This document shows, piece after piece, positions 1-7,745 of a DNA stretch of 39,066 nucleotides; the stretch's first letter is position 1; each line of letters starts with the position of its first letter. A program made the translations under genes and the position numbers. Origin of the DNA: Deltaproteobacteria bacterium (GTDB lineage: Bacteria > UBA10199 > SPLOWO2-01-44-7); the NCBI GenBank assembly GCA_016203765.1, contig JACQMB010000091.1, positions 1-39,066 on the forward strand. The letters run 5' to 3'. The notes beneath the pieces were generated by a model. It searched no databases, was not told the origin of the DNA, and saw nothing but the letters and a program-made list of their open reading frames with translations.

Positions 1-326
1 ACCATGAACCTCGCCGCGAAAAAGATCGGGATCAAAATATATTCATTGGCCTTGGCCGAATCGATCTGACGGGTCCGGACGACCGCCAGCGCCATGGAGA
101 AACTGGACCAGATCAGGACAACGGTATTGACCGCCCCCAGCACCTTGTTCAAATGATGCGAGGCCTCGTGAAACATCTCCGGGTAGAGGGCCCGGTAGAT
201 GATGTAGGTGACAAACAAACCGCCAAACAACAGGATTTCGGTCACCAAAAAGAGCCAAAGCCCCAATTTGGACGATTCAAACGCCTGCTCGGCACTCTCA
301 AAATGATGCGGCACGACGTGCTGCAA
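1..326 (-). CDS. ctaE: Cytochrome c oxidase subunit III, partial (runs off left edge)
   Basis: This is the N-terminal ~108 residues of heme-copper oxidase subunit III, an inner-membrane subunit of the caa3 oxidase without redox centres. I see the family-typical start, with an amphipathic segment (FESSKLGLWLFLVTEILLFG) leading into the first membrane helix and a second helix near residues 65-85. The best start is TTG at 326, because a GGGAGGGG ribosome binding site lies just upstream and no ATG fits. It is the last visible gene of the act-cta operon, separated from ctaD by 344 bp containing repeats instead of the usual tight junction. The C-terminus is outside the window. The family is clear; the exact start is less so. 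Confidence 0.85.
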   Translation of the reverse strand, partial: MQHVVPHHFESAEQAFESSKLGLWLFLVTEILLFGGLFVTYIIYRALYPEMFHEASHHLNKVLGAVNTVVLIWSSFSMALAVVRTRQIDSAKANEYILIPIFFAARFM

Positions 327-345
327 TTTACCCCTCCCTCTTTTA

Positions 346-373
346 AGTCCCTAGTCCCTAGTCCCTGGTCCCT
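346..373. repeat. Heptad tandem repeat (AGTCCCT/GGTCCCT, 4 units)
   Basis: Four consecutive 7-bp units (three AGTCCCT, one GGTCCCT) lie just upstream of the ctaE ribosome binding site. They belong to the dispersed GGACTAC/GGACCAG family seen at about nine loci in this window. Confidence 0.85.
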
Positions 374-443
374 TCTTCATCCTCATTGATTTTTCTCCAA
401 ACATTCCAAACGGATGAAAAACCAGCATGAGCGAGCCGGTCCT

Positions 444-648
444 GCCGAAGGCCGGAAGGATCGATCCCGAAAGCGACTTGTGCAGGAGCGAAGCCCGTAT
501 GAGGAGCGAAAATTTGTATGGGTTGCAAAATTTGGGAATTGACGAAGGAAAATTCCCAAATTTTAGCTGTTGCAACCCAACAAATTTTCGCGACGAATAG
601 GGCGAGCGGGCACGGAGCTTTCGGGATCGCATCCTGAAGGCCTTCGGC
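444..648. repeat. Large imperfect palindrome (~205 bp) between ctaD and ctaE
   Basis: This is a long inverted repeat. The outer arms 444-474 and 617-648 pair over about 30 bp with few mismatches (GCCGAAGGCC against GGCCTTCGGC, and ATCCCGAAAGC against GCTTTCGGGAT). The inner arms 507-540 and 551-590 pair through CGAAAATTTG/CAAATTTTCG, GGGTTGC/GCAACCC and AAAATTTGGGAATT/AATTCCCAAATTTT around a 10-nt loop. The 475-506 and 591-616 flanks pair poorly. It fills most of the 327-670 gene-free gap, which otherwise holds only the heptad repeat. It could be a MITE- or REPIN-like element, or an mRNA structure that protects or separates ctaD and ctaE messages. No transposase is visible. Confidence 0.8.
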
Positions 649-670
649 AAGGCCGGCCAGTGAAAAAAAT

Positions 671-2272
671 TCATTTCTTCATCCTCACAATCCCATACTC
701 ATACGGTCTTCCGGTAATCTGCGGCGTTTCGTGAAAGTTGTGCATGGTCGGCGGCGAGGCGATCTGCCACTCCAAAGTCTTTCCCCCCCACGGATTATCG
801 AGATCGGTCCGCCTCTTTTCAAAAAAAGTCTTTAAAAAATAAATCAGCATCAGCAGGAATCCCGCGAACAAAAACCAGGAGCCGACCGTTGAGGCGATAT
901 TTAAGTTGGTGAATTCAGCCGGGTAATCGTAATAGCGCCGCGGCATCCCAAGATAACCCATGAGGAATTGGGTAAAAAAGGTCAGATTGAAACCGATAAA
1001 AATCAGGGCCCACGCGATTTTGCCGGCCCACTCCGGATACATCCTGGCGAACATCTTGGGCCACCAGTAGTGAAATCCGGCCAGCAGACCCATCACCGTC
1101 CCTCCCATCATGACATAGTGAAAGTGGGCGACCACGAAATAGGTGTCGTGCAGATGGACATCGACCGAGAGGGCCGCCAAAAAGAGCCCGGTCAGGCCGC
1201 CGATCGTAAACATAAAGATAAACGAGACGGCGTAAAGCATGGGAGTTTTCAGCGAAATCGAACCGCCATACATCGTCGCCGTCCAGTTAAAGACCTTGAT
1301 CGCGGTGGGGACGGCCACAAACATCGTCAACAGGGAAAAAAGAAAATTGGCCAGCTCCGACTGCCCGCTGACGAACATATGATGCCCCCAAACAATAAAA
1401 CTGATAAAGGCGATCGCCAGACTCGAATAGGCAATCGCGTGATAGCCGAAGATATGTTTTCTCGAAAAGACCGGAATGACCTCAGAGATAATGCCCATGC
1501 CTGGCAAAATCATGATGTAAACGGCCGGGTGGGAATAAAACCAGAAGAAGTGCTGAAACAAGACCGGATCACCCCCCAGGGCCGGATCGAAGATGCCGAT
1601 TTTTATCACCCGCTCCATCACCAGCAACAGCGTCGTGATCCCGATCACCGGTGTGGCCAGGACCTGAATAATCGCCGTGGCATAAATCGCCCAGACAAAC
1701 AGCGGCAGACGGAAAAAGGTCATGCCGGGAGCCCTCAACTTGTGAACGGTTACAATGAAATTGAGGCCGGTCAAAATGCCGGAGAATCCCATGATAAAAA
1801 CGCCCAGCGTGATCAGAACCACGCTGGTGGCGCTTCGGATGCTGTAGGGGGTGTAAAAAGTCCAGCCGGTGTCGGCCCCGCGGGCCAACAGGGCCCAGAC
1901 GGCAAAGGAGGCCCCGGTGATAAAAATGTAGTAGCTGGCCAGATTCAATCGCGGGAAGGCGACATCCTTTGCCCCAATCATGATCGGCAGGAAAAAATTG
2001 CCCAATGCCGCCGGAATGATCGGAATGATGAACATAAAAACCATGATGGCGCCGTGGTAGGTGAAAAATTTGTTGTAGGTGTCGGCACTCATGATCGTCT
2101 CGCCCGGAAACATCAATTCGAGGCGAACCAAAAGGGCAAAAACGCCGCCGACCAGAAAGAATAACATGGCGGCGGCCAGATACATCAGCCCGATCCGTTT
2201 GTGGTCGAGGGTAGTCAGCCAGCTCTTCCACCCCTTTTCCGCTTCAAAAAAACTGACCTCGGCATGTGCCAT
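671..2272 (-). CDS. ctaD: Cytochrome c oxidase subunit I (caa3-type, A2-like)
   Basis: Catalytic inner-membrane subunit of the proton-pumping oxidase, which reduces O2 to water; 533 residues, about 12 membrane helices. Visible ligands: low-spin heme His73 and His385, CuB His248 with Tyr252 (SHPAVY) and His297-His298, heme a3 His383 (HDTYFVVAHFHYVM). Residue 247 region reads FYSHPAVY, so the D-channel glutamate of A1 oxidases (HPEVY) is replaced by the YS motif of A2 oxidases, as in Rhodothermus-type caa3 enzymes. The K-channel Lys (IKVFNW) is present. I chose ATG 2272 rather than an in-frame start 11 codons upstream, because it has a GGAGG site and begins 1 nt after the ctaC stop. Confidence 0.97.
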   Translation of the reverse strand: MAHAEVSFFEAEKGWKSWLTTLDHKRIGLMYLAAAMLFFLVGGVFALLVRLELMFPGETIMSADTYNKFFTYHGAIMVFMFIIPIIPAALGNFFLPIMIGAKDVAFPRLNLASYYIFITGASFAVWALLARGADTGWTFYTPYSIRSATSVVLITLGVFIMGFSGILTGLNFIVTVHKLRAPGMTFFRLPLFVWAIYATAIIQVLATPVIGITTLLLVMERVIKIGIFDPALGGDPVLFQHFFWFYSHPAVYIMILPGMGIISEVIPVFSRKHIFGYHAIAYSSLAIAFISFIVWGHHMFVSGQSELANFLFSLLTMFVAVPTAIKVFNWTATMYGGSISLKTPMLYAVSFIFMFTIGGLTGLFLAALSVDVHLHDTYFVVAHFHYVMMGGTVMGLLAGFHYWWPKMFARMYPEWAGKIAWALIFIGFNLTFFTQFLMGYLGMPRRYYDYPAEFTNLNIASTVGSWFLFAGFLLMLIYFLKTFFEKRRTDLDNPWGGKTLEWQIASPPTMHNFHETPQITGRPYEYGIVRMKK

Positions 2273-2273
2273 T

Positions 2274-3239
2274 TTATTTTCCTCCCAGACTCTTGATAAA
2301 CCCAATCAAGGCATTGATCTCTTCATCGGTCAACTGTCCTTTGAATGTCGGCATGATCGGTTGAAACCCCTTCACGACTTTTTTAGCAGGTTCCATAAGC
2401 GATTCGCGAATGTAATTTTCATCCACGGTCACGGTTCCGCCCCCTTCCAATGCCTCGGTCGCTCCAAAAATCCCCTTTTGGGAGGGCCCCAGGCCTTTCG
2501 AACCGTCGGTGGTATGGCAGGCCTGACAGCCCTTCGCCATAAAAATTTCCCTTCCCTTTTCGGCCAGGCTCTTCGGTTCTGAGGCCGCTTCCCCTTCGGC
2601 CGCCCCGGCCTCGCCCAAAAATCCGGCCAACTGCCACGCCTCAAAGGCCGCCGGCTCCAAAACACGCACCGTGGCCAGCATTCCGGAGTGGGCCGCGCCG
2701 CAATATTCGGCGCAATAGACCGGGTGTTCGCCCGCCTCGGTCGCCTCAAACCAAAGACTGGTATAAGTATTGGGGATGATATCCTGCTTGACCCGGAAAT
2801 CCGGCACGAAAAAACTGTGCAAGACATCCTGCGAGGTCATGATCAGCTTCACCGGTTTTCCCTTGGGAACGACCAATTCATTGGTCAGACGGCGGCCGTC
2901 GGGATATTGAATTTCCCACAACCACTGTTTAGCGATCACGTTGATTTCCATCGCGCCGGCCGGGGCCGACCTCAATTTTTTATAATCGGCCCAACCCCAG
3001 TAAAAAATCACCATGACCCAGACCAGCAAGATGACGGCCACCGAGAGCTCGGTGGCGGTATGGCCGGTGAGATAGAGGCTTTCTTTTTCCGGAATTTTTT
3101 TTCGCCGGAAACGGACCAGAAAGATCAGTTTTCCCAAAACAATAATCAAAAAACTGGCCACGCTGGTCCACAAAACAAAGTCAAAGAGGGTGTCGACCGC
3201 GCCGGCCATCGTGGAGGCTTGGGGCAAACGCCATGTCAT
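2274..3239 (-). CDS. ctaC: Cytochrome c oxidase subunit II with C-terminal cytochrome c domain
   Basis: Electron-entry subunit of the oxidase, 321 residues. Two membrane helices (about 20-42 and 62-84) precede a periplasmic cupredoxin domain with the full CuA ligand set: His141, Cys176, Glu178, Cys180, His184 and Met187. A cytochrome c domain follows an Ala/Glu-rich linker, with heme motif CQACH at 238-242 and a likely axial Met at 296 (IMPTF). The fusion makes this a caa3-type enzyme. Its start overlaps the stop of the sco gene by 4 bp (ATGA) and its stop lies 1 nt before ctaD, so translation is probably coupled. I see no obvious cleavable signal peptide or lipobox at the chosen start. Confidence 0.96.
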   Translation of the reverse strand: MTWRLPQASTMAGAVDTLFDFVLWTSVASFLIIVLGKLIFLVRFRRKKIPEKESLYLTGHTATELSVAVILLVWVMVIFYWGWADYKKLRSAPAGAMEINVIAKQWLWEIQYPDGRRLTNELVVPKGKPVKLIMTSQDVLHSFFVPDFRVKQDIIPNTYTSLWFEATEAGEHPVYCAEYCGAAHSGMLATVRVLEPAAFEAWQLAGFLGEAGAAEGEAASEPKSLAEKGREIFMAKGCQACHTTDGSKGLGPSQKGIFGATEALEGGGTVTVDENYIRESLMEPAKKVVKGFQPIMPTFKGQLTDEEINALIGFIKSLGGK

Positions 3240-4024
3240 GTCTTTCTCTTCCTTCCCAAACGATAGACCAGAAAACTTAAAGCGAAAATGGTTGCCGCCC
3301 CTCCCGCCTTCATCGCGTTGCTGGCAAACAAGACATATTTATTGGCCTTGGGATCATAGCCGTAACAAAAGAGCAAAAGGCGATCGACTATCGTCCCCAC
3401 CTTCCCCTCCGAAGCCTCGACCAGGGCCAGGCGCAAGTCGCGCGGGCTGAATTGAATGCCGAACAGGGTGCGGGCCAGTTTTCCATCCGGCGTCAGCACA
3501 AACAGGCCGGCGGCGTGGGCGTATTGCTTGATTTCGGGATCGTATTGATAGCGAAAACCGACGGCGTCGGCTAATTGGCGGACGTTTGCTTCGGTTGCCG
3601 TCAAAAAATGCCAGCCAGTCTCGCTCCCCGAACGCCCATATTCTTTCAAGTAATTGGCCTTTTTGGTGCTCGCCAGATCGGGGGTTTCATTCGGATCAAT
3701 GCTGACCGCGACCATTTCGAACTCCCGGCCGGCACTCCATTTCAGCCCCTTCAATCCTTCAAGTGTTCCATTCAATAAGTAGGTGCAAAGGTTCGGACAT
3801 CCGTAATAAACCAGCTCCAAAATAACCGGTTTGTTCTCTTTGAAATATTTTCCCAGGGTCACGGTTTCGCCGGCCTCATCGGTAAATTCCAGCTCCAGGG
3901 GAAAGACCGTTCCCAGTTTGGGATCGATGCCGACGTTCTGGAGCATGGCGGGCGTGGGCTCCGCGGCTAAAAGACTTGCAGATAGCAAAGCCAAGATTAG
4001 GGCCATGGACCACAGTCTCCTCAC
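3236..4024 (-). CDS. sco1: SCO1/SenC-family copper chaperone
   Basis: Thioredoxin-fold copper protein that helps assemble the CuA site of oxidase subunit II. Visible copper ligands are Cys76 and Cys80 (GCPNLC) and His170 (YAHAAG), the canonical CxxxC plus His set. The N-terminus is a signal or anchor segment with two Arg (VRRLW then a hydrophobic run), and a C-terminal hydrophobic stretch (about 238-255) followed by basic residues probably anchors it. I chose GTG 4024, which overlaps the actF stop, because it supplies the positively charged n-region; ATG 4006 is an alternative. Its place between the ACIII and oxidase genes is the usual one for act-cta loci. Confidence 0.9.
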   Translation of the reverse strand: MRRLWSMALILALLSASLLAAEPTPAMLQNVGIDPKLGTVFPLELEFTDEAGETVTLGKYFKENKPVILELVYYGCPNLCTYLLNGTLEGLKGLKWSAGREFEMVAVSIDPNETPDLASTKKANYLKEYGRSGSETGWHFLTATEANVRQLADAVGFRYQYDPEIKQYAHAAGLFVLTPDGKLARTLFGIQFSPRDLRLALVEASEGKVGTIVDRLLLFCYGYDPKANKYVLFASNAMKAGGAATIFALSFLVYRLGRKRKT

Positions 4025-5190
4025 TGGTGATAACTCAACCCCTCTTCCAGCCACGGATCCCTCCTTGCCACCGGCGGTATTCTTTGCAAAACCGCGGTGA
4101 CACTTAGAACAAACAAACCTAAAAAGCCAAGCAAAATTCCCAACTCCATCCAGCCGAAGGCCGGCGCCCCCACCGTCGGAAAAACAATCCAATAGATATC
4201 CAGATATTGAAAGACCAAAACCCAGACCGCCACCAAGGCCAAAAAGAATTCATTTCTCTTGGCCCAGCGGGACAACAGCAAAAAGAAGGGAACAATAAAC
4301 TTGCCGAACAACAGCGCCAGCGCCACCGGCGTCCAGCTCCCCTCGGTGCGGCGAATCATGTAGGGCGTTTCTTCGGGCAGGTTGCCGTACCAGATCAGCA
4401 TGTATTGCGAAAAGGCAATGTAGGCCCAGAAGACGCAAAAGGCGAACATCAGTTTCCCCAGGTCATGCAGGTGGTTTTCATTGATCACGCCCCGCAAAGC
4501 CCCCTGCCGCCGCAGGGCCAGGACAAACAAAATCGTGATGGCCATCCCGCTCTCAAACAGGCCGGCGAAACAATAGACGCCGAAGATGGTTGAAAACCAG
4601 TGGGGCTCGAGCGACATCAACAAATCAAAGGAGGCCAACGTAAACGTAATCCCGAACAAAACCAAAAACGGAGCCGAGACTTTTTTGTTTTTGAAGGTCA
4701 GCTCGACCGCTCCCGTTCGATCCTGTCGGAGCGAATTGCGAATCAAATAGAAGGCGACCCCAATCCAAAGGACAAAAAACAAAAGATTACGGATCACAAA
4801 GAAGGGCATGTTCAAATAGCCCCGCTTTCCGCTCAAGAGCGGATCGCCCGCCACCGCCTCATGATGGGTCCACTCGTAAAGATGATGCGAGCCGGCAAAA
4901 AGGATGAGCAACAGGACAAAAGCGACGGGGAGAAAACCGGTCAGGGCCTCGGGGACCCGTTTCAGGGGCGAAGCCCACTGGGAGGTGGTCACGTAACTCA
5001 AGGCGATAAAAAAGAGACCGGAAATGGAAAGCGAAAACCAGAAAAAATAGTTGAGCAAATAGTTGTGCCAGGCCCGGCCGGCATCCTGACCCAGTCCGAC
5101 GAAAAACGCGGCGGCGCCCAAGGCCGTGAGCCCCAAATAGAAAAAGTGCATCCGGGGCGACATCCGAAATGGTTTTGATTGATGTTCCAT
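4021..5190 (-). CDS. actF: ACIII subunit F (quinol:cytochrome c oxidoreductase membrane protein)
   Basis: Polytopic inner-membrane subunit of Alternative Complex III, 389 residues with roughly ten hydrophobic helices and short loops. No cofactor motif is visible, as expected for ActF. Identity rests on its hydropathy, length and position after actE and before sco in a full actABCDEF order. The start ATG 5190 is preceded by an AGGAA site. Its stop overlaps the GTG start of sco. The upstream junction with actE holds heptad repeats. Confidence 0.85.
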   Translation of the reverse strand: MEHQSKPFRMSPRMHFFYLGLTALGAAAFFVGLGQDAGRAWHNYLLNYFFWFSLSISGLFFIALSYVTTSQWASPLKRVPEALTGFLPVAFVLLLILFAGSHHLYEWTHHEAVAGDPLLSGKRGYLNMPFFVIRNLLFFVLWIGVAFYLIRNSLRQDRTGAVELTFKNKKVSAPFLVLFGITFTLASFDLLMSLEPHWFSTIFGVYCFAGLFESGMAITILFVLALRRQGALRGVINENHLHDLGKLMFAFCVFWAYIAFSQYMLIWYGNLPEETPYMIRRTEGSWTPVALALLFGKFIVPFFLLLSRWAKRNEFFLALVAVWVLVFQYLDIYWIVFPTVGAPAFGWMELGILLGFLGLFVLSVTAVLQRIPPVARRDPWLEEGLSYHQ

Positions 5191-5197
5191 ATATTTC

Positions 5198-5824
5198 CTA
5201 TTCGGTCCCCGACCCCTGGTCCGTAGTCCGTGGTCCGTAGTCCGTAGTCCCTCTTCTCAAATATTCCCCCACATCCTCCTGTGTCGCCCCCTCCGCCCTT
5301 TGCAACGCGCGGAGATAATGAATCGCCGCCCATCGTTTTTCGGCATTGATTTGCGAGGCATAGGAGGGCATCAAGTTTTGTCCTTCAGTAACGACGTGAA
5401 AAATCCTCCCATCGGGCCAGTTCCGCACCTTCTCGGAATGGAGCGACGGCGGTCTGGGAAAGGGCGGGACCACGGAGCCATTCCCGTCCCCCTTTTCACC
5501 ATGGCAGACAATGCAATGGGTTTTATAAACTTTTTCCCCCGCCAGCATTGCCTCTTTCGTCATCGGCAGGGGATTTTTCAACTCCCTCCCGGCCGCCTCG
5601 GGGTCTTCCTTATAAGGATAGGGCTGGTAGCCACGCGGAATCGTCCCCGGGACCGGCAGAAAGGCGCTACGACGGTGCGGCAGGCTTTTGTCGTATTCAT
5701 AGGCCTTCAACGCCGGCTGGTCCATCATGTCGGACATGTATTCCCAGGCCGGTTTTGATTTCGAGCACCCGCCCAGCAGGGCGATGGCCGCCGCCAGGCC
5801 GCTATTCCACCATTTTAATTTCAT
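5198..5824 (-). CDS. actE: ACIII subunit E, mono-heme cytochrome c lipoprotein
   Basis: Periplasm-facing c-type cytochrome of Alternative Complex III, 208 residues. The N-terminus has a lipoprotein signal with lipobox LGGC (Cys20). The heme site is CIVCH at 104-108, with a likely axial Met at 152 (NLMPSY). The start lies 23 bp inside actD. The final ~18 residues (about 191-208, including RTTDQGSGTE) are encoded entirely by heptad repeats, so the natural C-terminus seems to have been replaced or extended by repeat sequence. Confidence 0.9.
   Translation of the reverse strand: MKLKWWNSGLAAAIALLGGCSKSKPAWEYMSDMMDQPALKAYEYDKSLPHRRSAFLPVPGTIPRGYQPYPYKEDPEAAGRELKNPLPMTKEAMLAGEKVYKTHCIVCHGEKGDGNGSVVPPFPRPPSLHSEKVRNWPDGRIFHVVTEGQNLMPSYASQINAEKRWAAIHYLRALQRAEGATQEDVGEYLRRGTTDYGPRTTDQGSGTE
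5204..5252. repeat. Heptad tandem repeat forming the 3' end of actE
   Basis: Units of GTCCGTA, GTCCGTG and related 7-mers run to just before the actE stop. In the actE frame they read TTDYGPRTTDQG. They belong to the dispersed heptad family. Confidence 0.85.
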
Positions 5825-6326
5825 AAGCCCCGCTTTTTTCTAAAAATTCCCGAACATCCCCTTCCCTAAACCCCTCTTCCTTGGCCGAAATATAGAGGGC
5901 AAAGGCGTCGTTGGTGATTTCCTTGTCCAGCGCCCGCGTGTGATAGTTGGGAAGCCGGCAAAACATCAGCAGTGCGGCGAAAGTGGCCAGCCCGCCCAGC
6001 AATACCGTGCATTCAAACGTGATCGGGATGAAGGCCGGAATCGAAAGGAACGGCTTGCCCCCGATATTGAGCGGCCAGGCAACGGCCGAGGTCCAGATTT
6101 GCAGGCCCAACCCTCCCAAACATCCCGCCAGGCCAAAGACCAGCGTCACCCACGGAATGAGCGAACGTTTGATCCCCAACAGCTTATCGAGACCGTGCAC
6201 CGGATACGGGGTGAAGGCGTCGCAGTGTTTAAACTGACGCCGCTGCGCCTCCCCGGCCGCCCGCAAGAGGTGGTAGGGGTCCTTAAACACAGCAACAATG
6301 CCTAATAGTTTAGAAGACAAATTCAT
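5802..6326 (-). CDS. actD: ACIII subunit D (DUF3341 membrane protein)
   Basis: Small membrane subunit of Alternative Complex III, 174 residues, matching the DUF3341 family. It has a cytoplasmic N-terminal domain (KDPYHLLRAA, then FTPYPVHGLDKLLGI, a typical family signature) and two membrane helices at about 58-80 and 97-122. A helical tail ends near GAYEIKMVE. It overlaps actC by 17 bp and actE by 23 bp. ATG 6326 has a GGAG site only one nucleotide away, so TTG 6320, spaced better, is an alternative start. Confidence 0.9.
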   Translation of the reverse strand: MNLSSKLLGIVAVFKDPYHLLRAAGEAQRRQFKHCDAFTPYPVHGLDKLLGIKRSLIPWVTLVFGLAGCLGGLGLQIWTSAVAWPLNIGGKPFLSIPAFIPITFECTVLLGGLATFAALLMFCRLPNYHTRALDKEITNDAFALYISAKEEGFREGDVREFLEKSGAYEIKMVE

Positions 6327-7677
6327 GCTCCTGTTCTGTTTTTCTTCCCGTATGCATGGTCGCCTTGACCTCCGACATGGCGATGGTCGGGAAGAGACGG
6401 CAAAAAATCAGAAAGAAAGTAAAGAAAAACCCGAAACTAAACAGCGTGTATCCCCAATCAACGAAGGTCGGGATGTATTGATCCCAGTTCACCGGCAAAA
6501 AGTCGCGGTGGAGGGAGGTCACAATGATGGTGAAGCGTTCAAACCACATCCCGATATTGATGATCAACGAAAGAACAAACATGATCGGAATGGAGCGGCG
6601 CCATTTTTTCACCCAGAAAACCTGGGGGGCCGCCACGTTGGAAAAAATCATCGTCCAGTAGGCCCAGGCATAGGGGCCCAGCGCCCGGTTTTTGAAGGTA
6701 AACCATTCATAGGTATTGCCGGAATACCAGGCTGTGAAAAACTCGCAGGCATAGGCGTATCCCACCATCATGCCGGTCACCAAAATGATCTTGTTCATGT
6801 TTTCCAGGTGAACCATCGTGATGTAGTCTTCCAGCCCAAAGACCTTGCGGACAATGACCAGCAGTGTCACCACCATCGCGAATCCGGAAAAAATGGCGCC
6901 GGCGACAAAGTAGGGGGGAAAAATAGTAGTATGCCAACCGGGCAGGATGGAAACGGCGAAATCGAAACTGACGATCGAGTGAACGGAGAGGACCAGCGGG
7001 GTCGAAAGCCCGGCCAGAATCAAATAGGCGGTTTCGTAATGGTTCCAGTGACGCTGGCTTCCCCGCCAACCGAGGGCCAACAAGCTGTAGACGATTTTGC
7101 GAATCCTGTTTTTGGCCCGGTCCCTCACCGAGGCAAAATCGGGGATGAGCCCCATATACCAAAAAACGAGCGAGATCGTAAAATAGGTGGAGACAGCAAA
7201 AACATCCCACAACAGCGGGGAGCGGAAATTGACCCACAAATTCCGCAAATTGGGATAAGGGAGGAGCCAAAAGAAAAACCAATTGCGTCCCAAATGGATC
7301 AGCGGAAAGAGGCCGGCGGTCATCACGGCAAAAATAGTCATCGCCTCGGCGGCGCGGTTGATCGAGGTGCGCCAGCGCTGTCTAAAGAGGTGCAGGATGG
7401 CGGAAATCAGCGTCCCGGCGTGGCCGATCCCGATCCAAAAAACAAAGTTGGTGATATCAATCCCCCACCCGACCGGATGGTTAAGCCCCCAAACCCCCAT
7501 GCCGACTTTCAATTGATAGACGATCAGGCCAATTCCCATCAGAAAGAGGGACACGGAGATTCCAAAGGCAACGGTCCACGCGCGGGTTGGAAAACTCTCC
7601 AGCGGACGGCAGACGTCGGAGTTCACGTCGGCTATCTTTTTCGCCGGGTTAATTAAGGGTTCTTTTTCAAAATCCAT
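6310..7677 (-). CDS. actC: ACIII subunit C (NrfD/PsrC-like quinol-binding membrane subunit)
   Basis: Polytopic NrfD/PsrC-family subunit of Alternative Complex III, 455 residues, expected to form the quinol-oxidising site next to the ActB iron-sulfur domain. About nine to ten hydrophobic helices are visible, with charged or aromatic features between them. The N-terminus is cytosolic and hydrophilic (MDFEKEPLINPAKKIADVN). Its start is separated from the actB stop by 68 bp of short tandem repeats that can fold into a hairpin. It overlaps actD by 17 bp. Confidence 0.93.
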   Translation of the reverse strand: MDFEKEPLINPAKKIADVNSDVCRPLESFPTRAWTVAFGISVSLFLMGIGLIVYQLKVGMGVWGLNHPVGWGIDITNFVFWIGIGHAGTLISAILHLFRQRWRTSINRAAEAMTIFAVMTAGLFPLIHLGRNWFFFWLLPYPNLRNLWVNFRSPLLWDVFAVSTYFTISLVFWYMGLIPDFASVRDRAKNRIRKIVYSLLALGWRGSQRHWNHYETAYLILAGLSTPLVLSVHSIVSFDFAVSILPGWHTTIFPPYFVAGAIFSGFAMVVTLLVIVRKVFGLEDYITMVHLENMNKIILVTGMMVGYAYACEFFTAWYSGNTYEWFTFKNRALGPYAWAYWTMIFSNVAAPQVFWVKKWRRSIPIMFVLSLIINIGMWFERFTIIVTSLHRDFLPVNWDQYIPTFVDWGYTLFSFGFFFTFFLIFCRLFPTIAMSEVKATMHTGRKTEQEHEFVF

Positions 7678-7681
7678 TTTT

Positions 7682-7744
7682 TGTGTTTATGTGTTTATGT
7701 GCCTATGTGTTTATGAGACATAAACACATGAACACATGAACACA
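7682..7744. repeat. 8-bp tandem repeats forming a 26-bp-arm hairpin between actB and actC
   Basis: TGTTTATG-type 8-mers on the left (7690-7715) are mirrored by CATAAACA/CATGAACA 8-mers on the right (7719-7744) around a 3-nt loop. The arms differ at only a few positions. The hairpin occupies almost the whole actB-actC junction and ends at the actB stop. It has no T-tract in the transcribed direction, so it is not an obvious intrinsic terminator; it may affect mRNA stability or attenuation. Confidence 0.8.
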
Positions 7745-7745
7745 G

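Noticed and set aside
351..674. Minus-strand open frame of 107 codons in the ctaD-ctaE gap
   Set aside because: It reads straight through the palindrome and the heptad repeats, and has no protein-like pattern or ribosome binding site.
968..2164. Long plus-strand open frame of about 398 codons
   Set aside because: It is antisense to ctaD, which has every catalytic residue. Its product is rich in Arg, Gly, His and Gln with no recognisable domain, typical of a shadow frame.
6298..7656. Plus-strand open frame of about 452 codons
   Set aside because: It lies antisense to actC, with biased composition and no family match.
7682..7744. Intrinsic terminator between actB and actC
   Set aside because: The stem is AT-rich and repetitive, and no run of T follows it in the transcribed direction. 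Downstream act genes are needed for the same complex.
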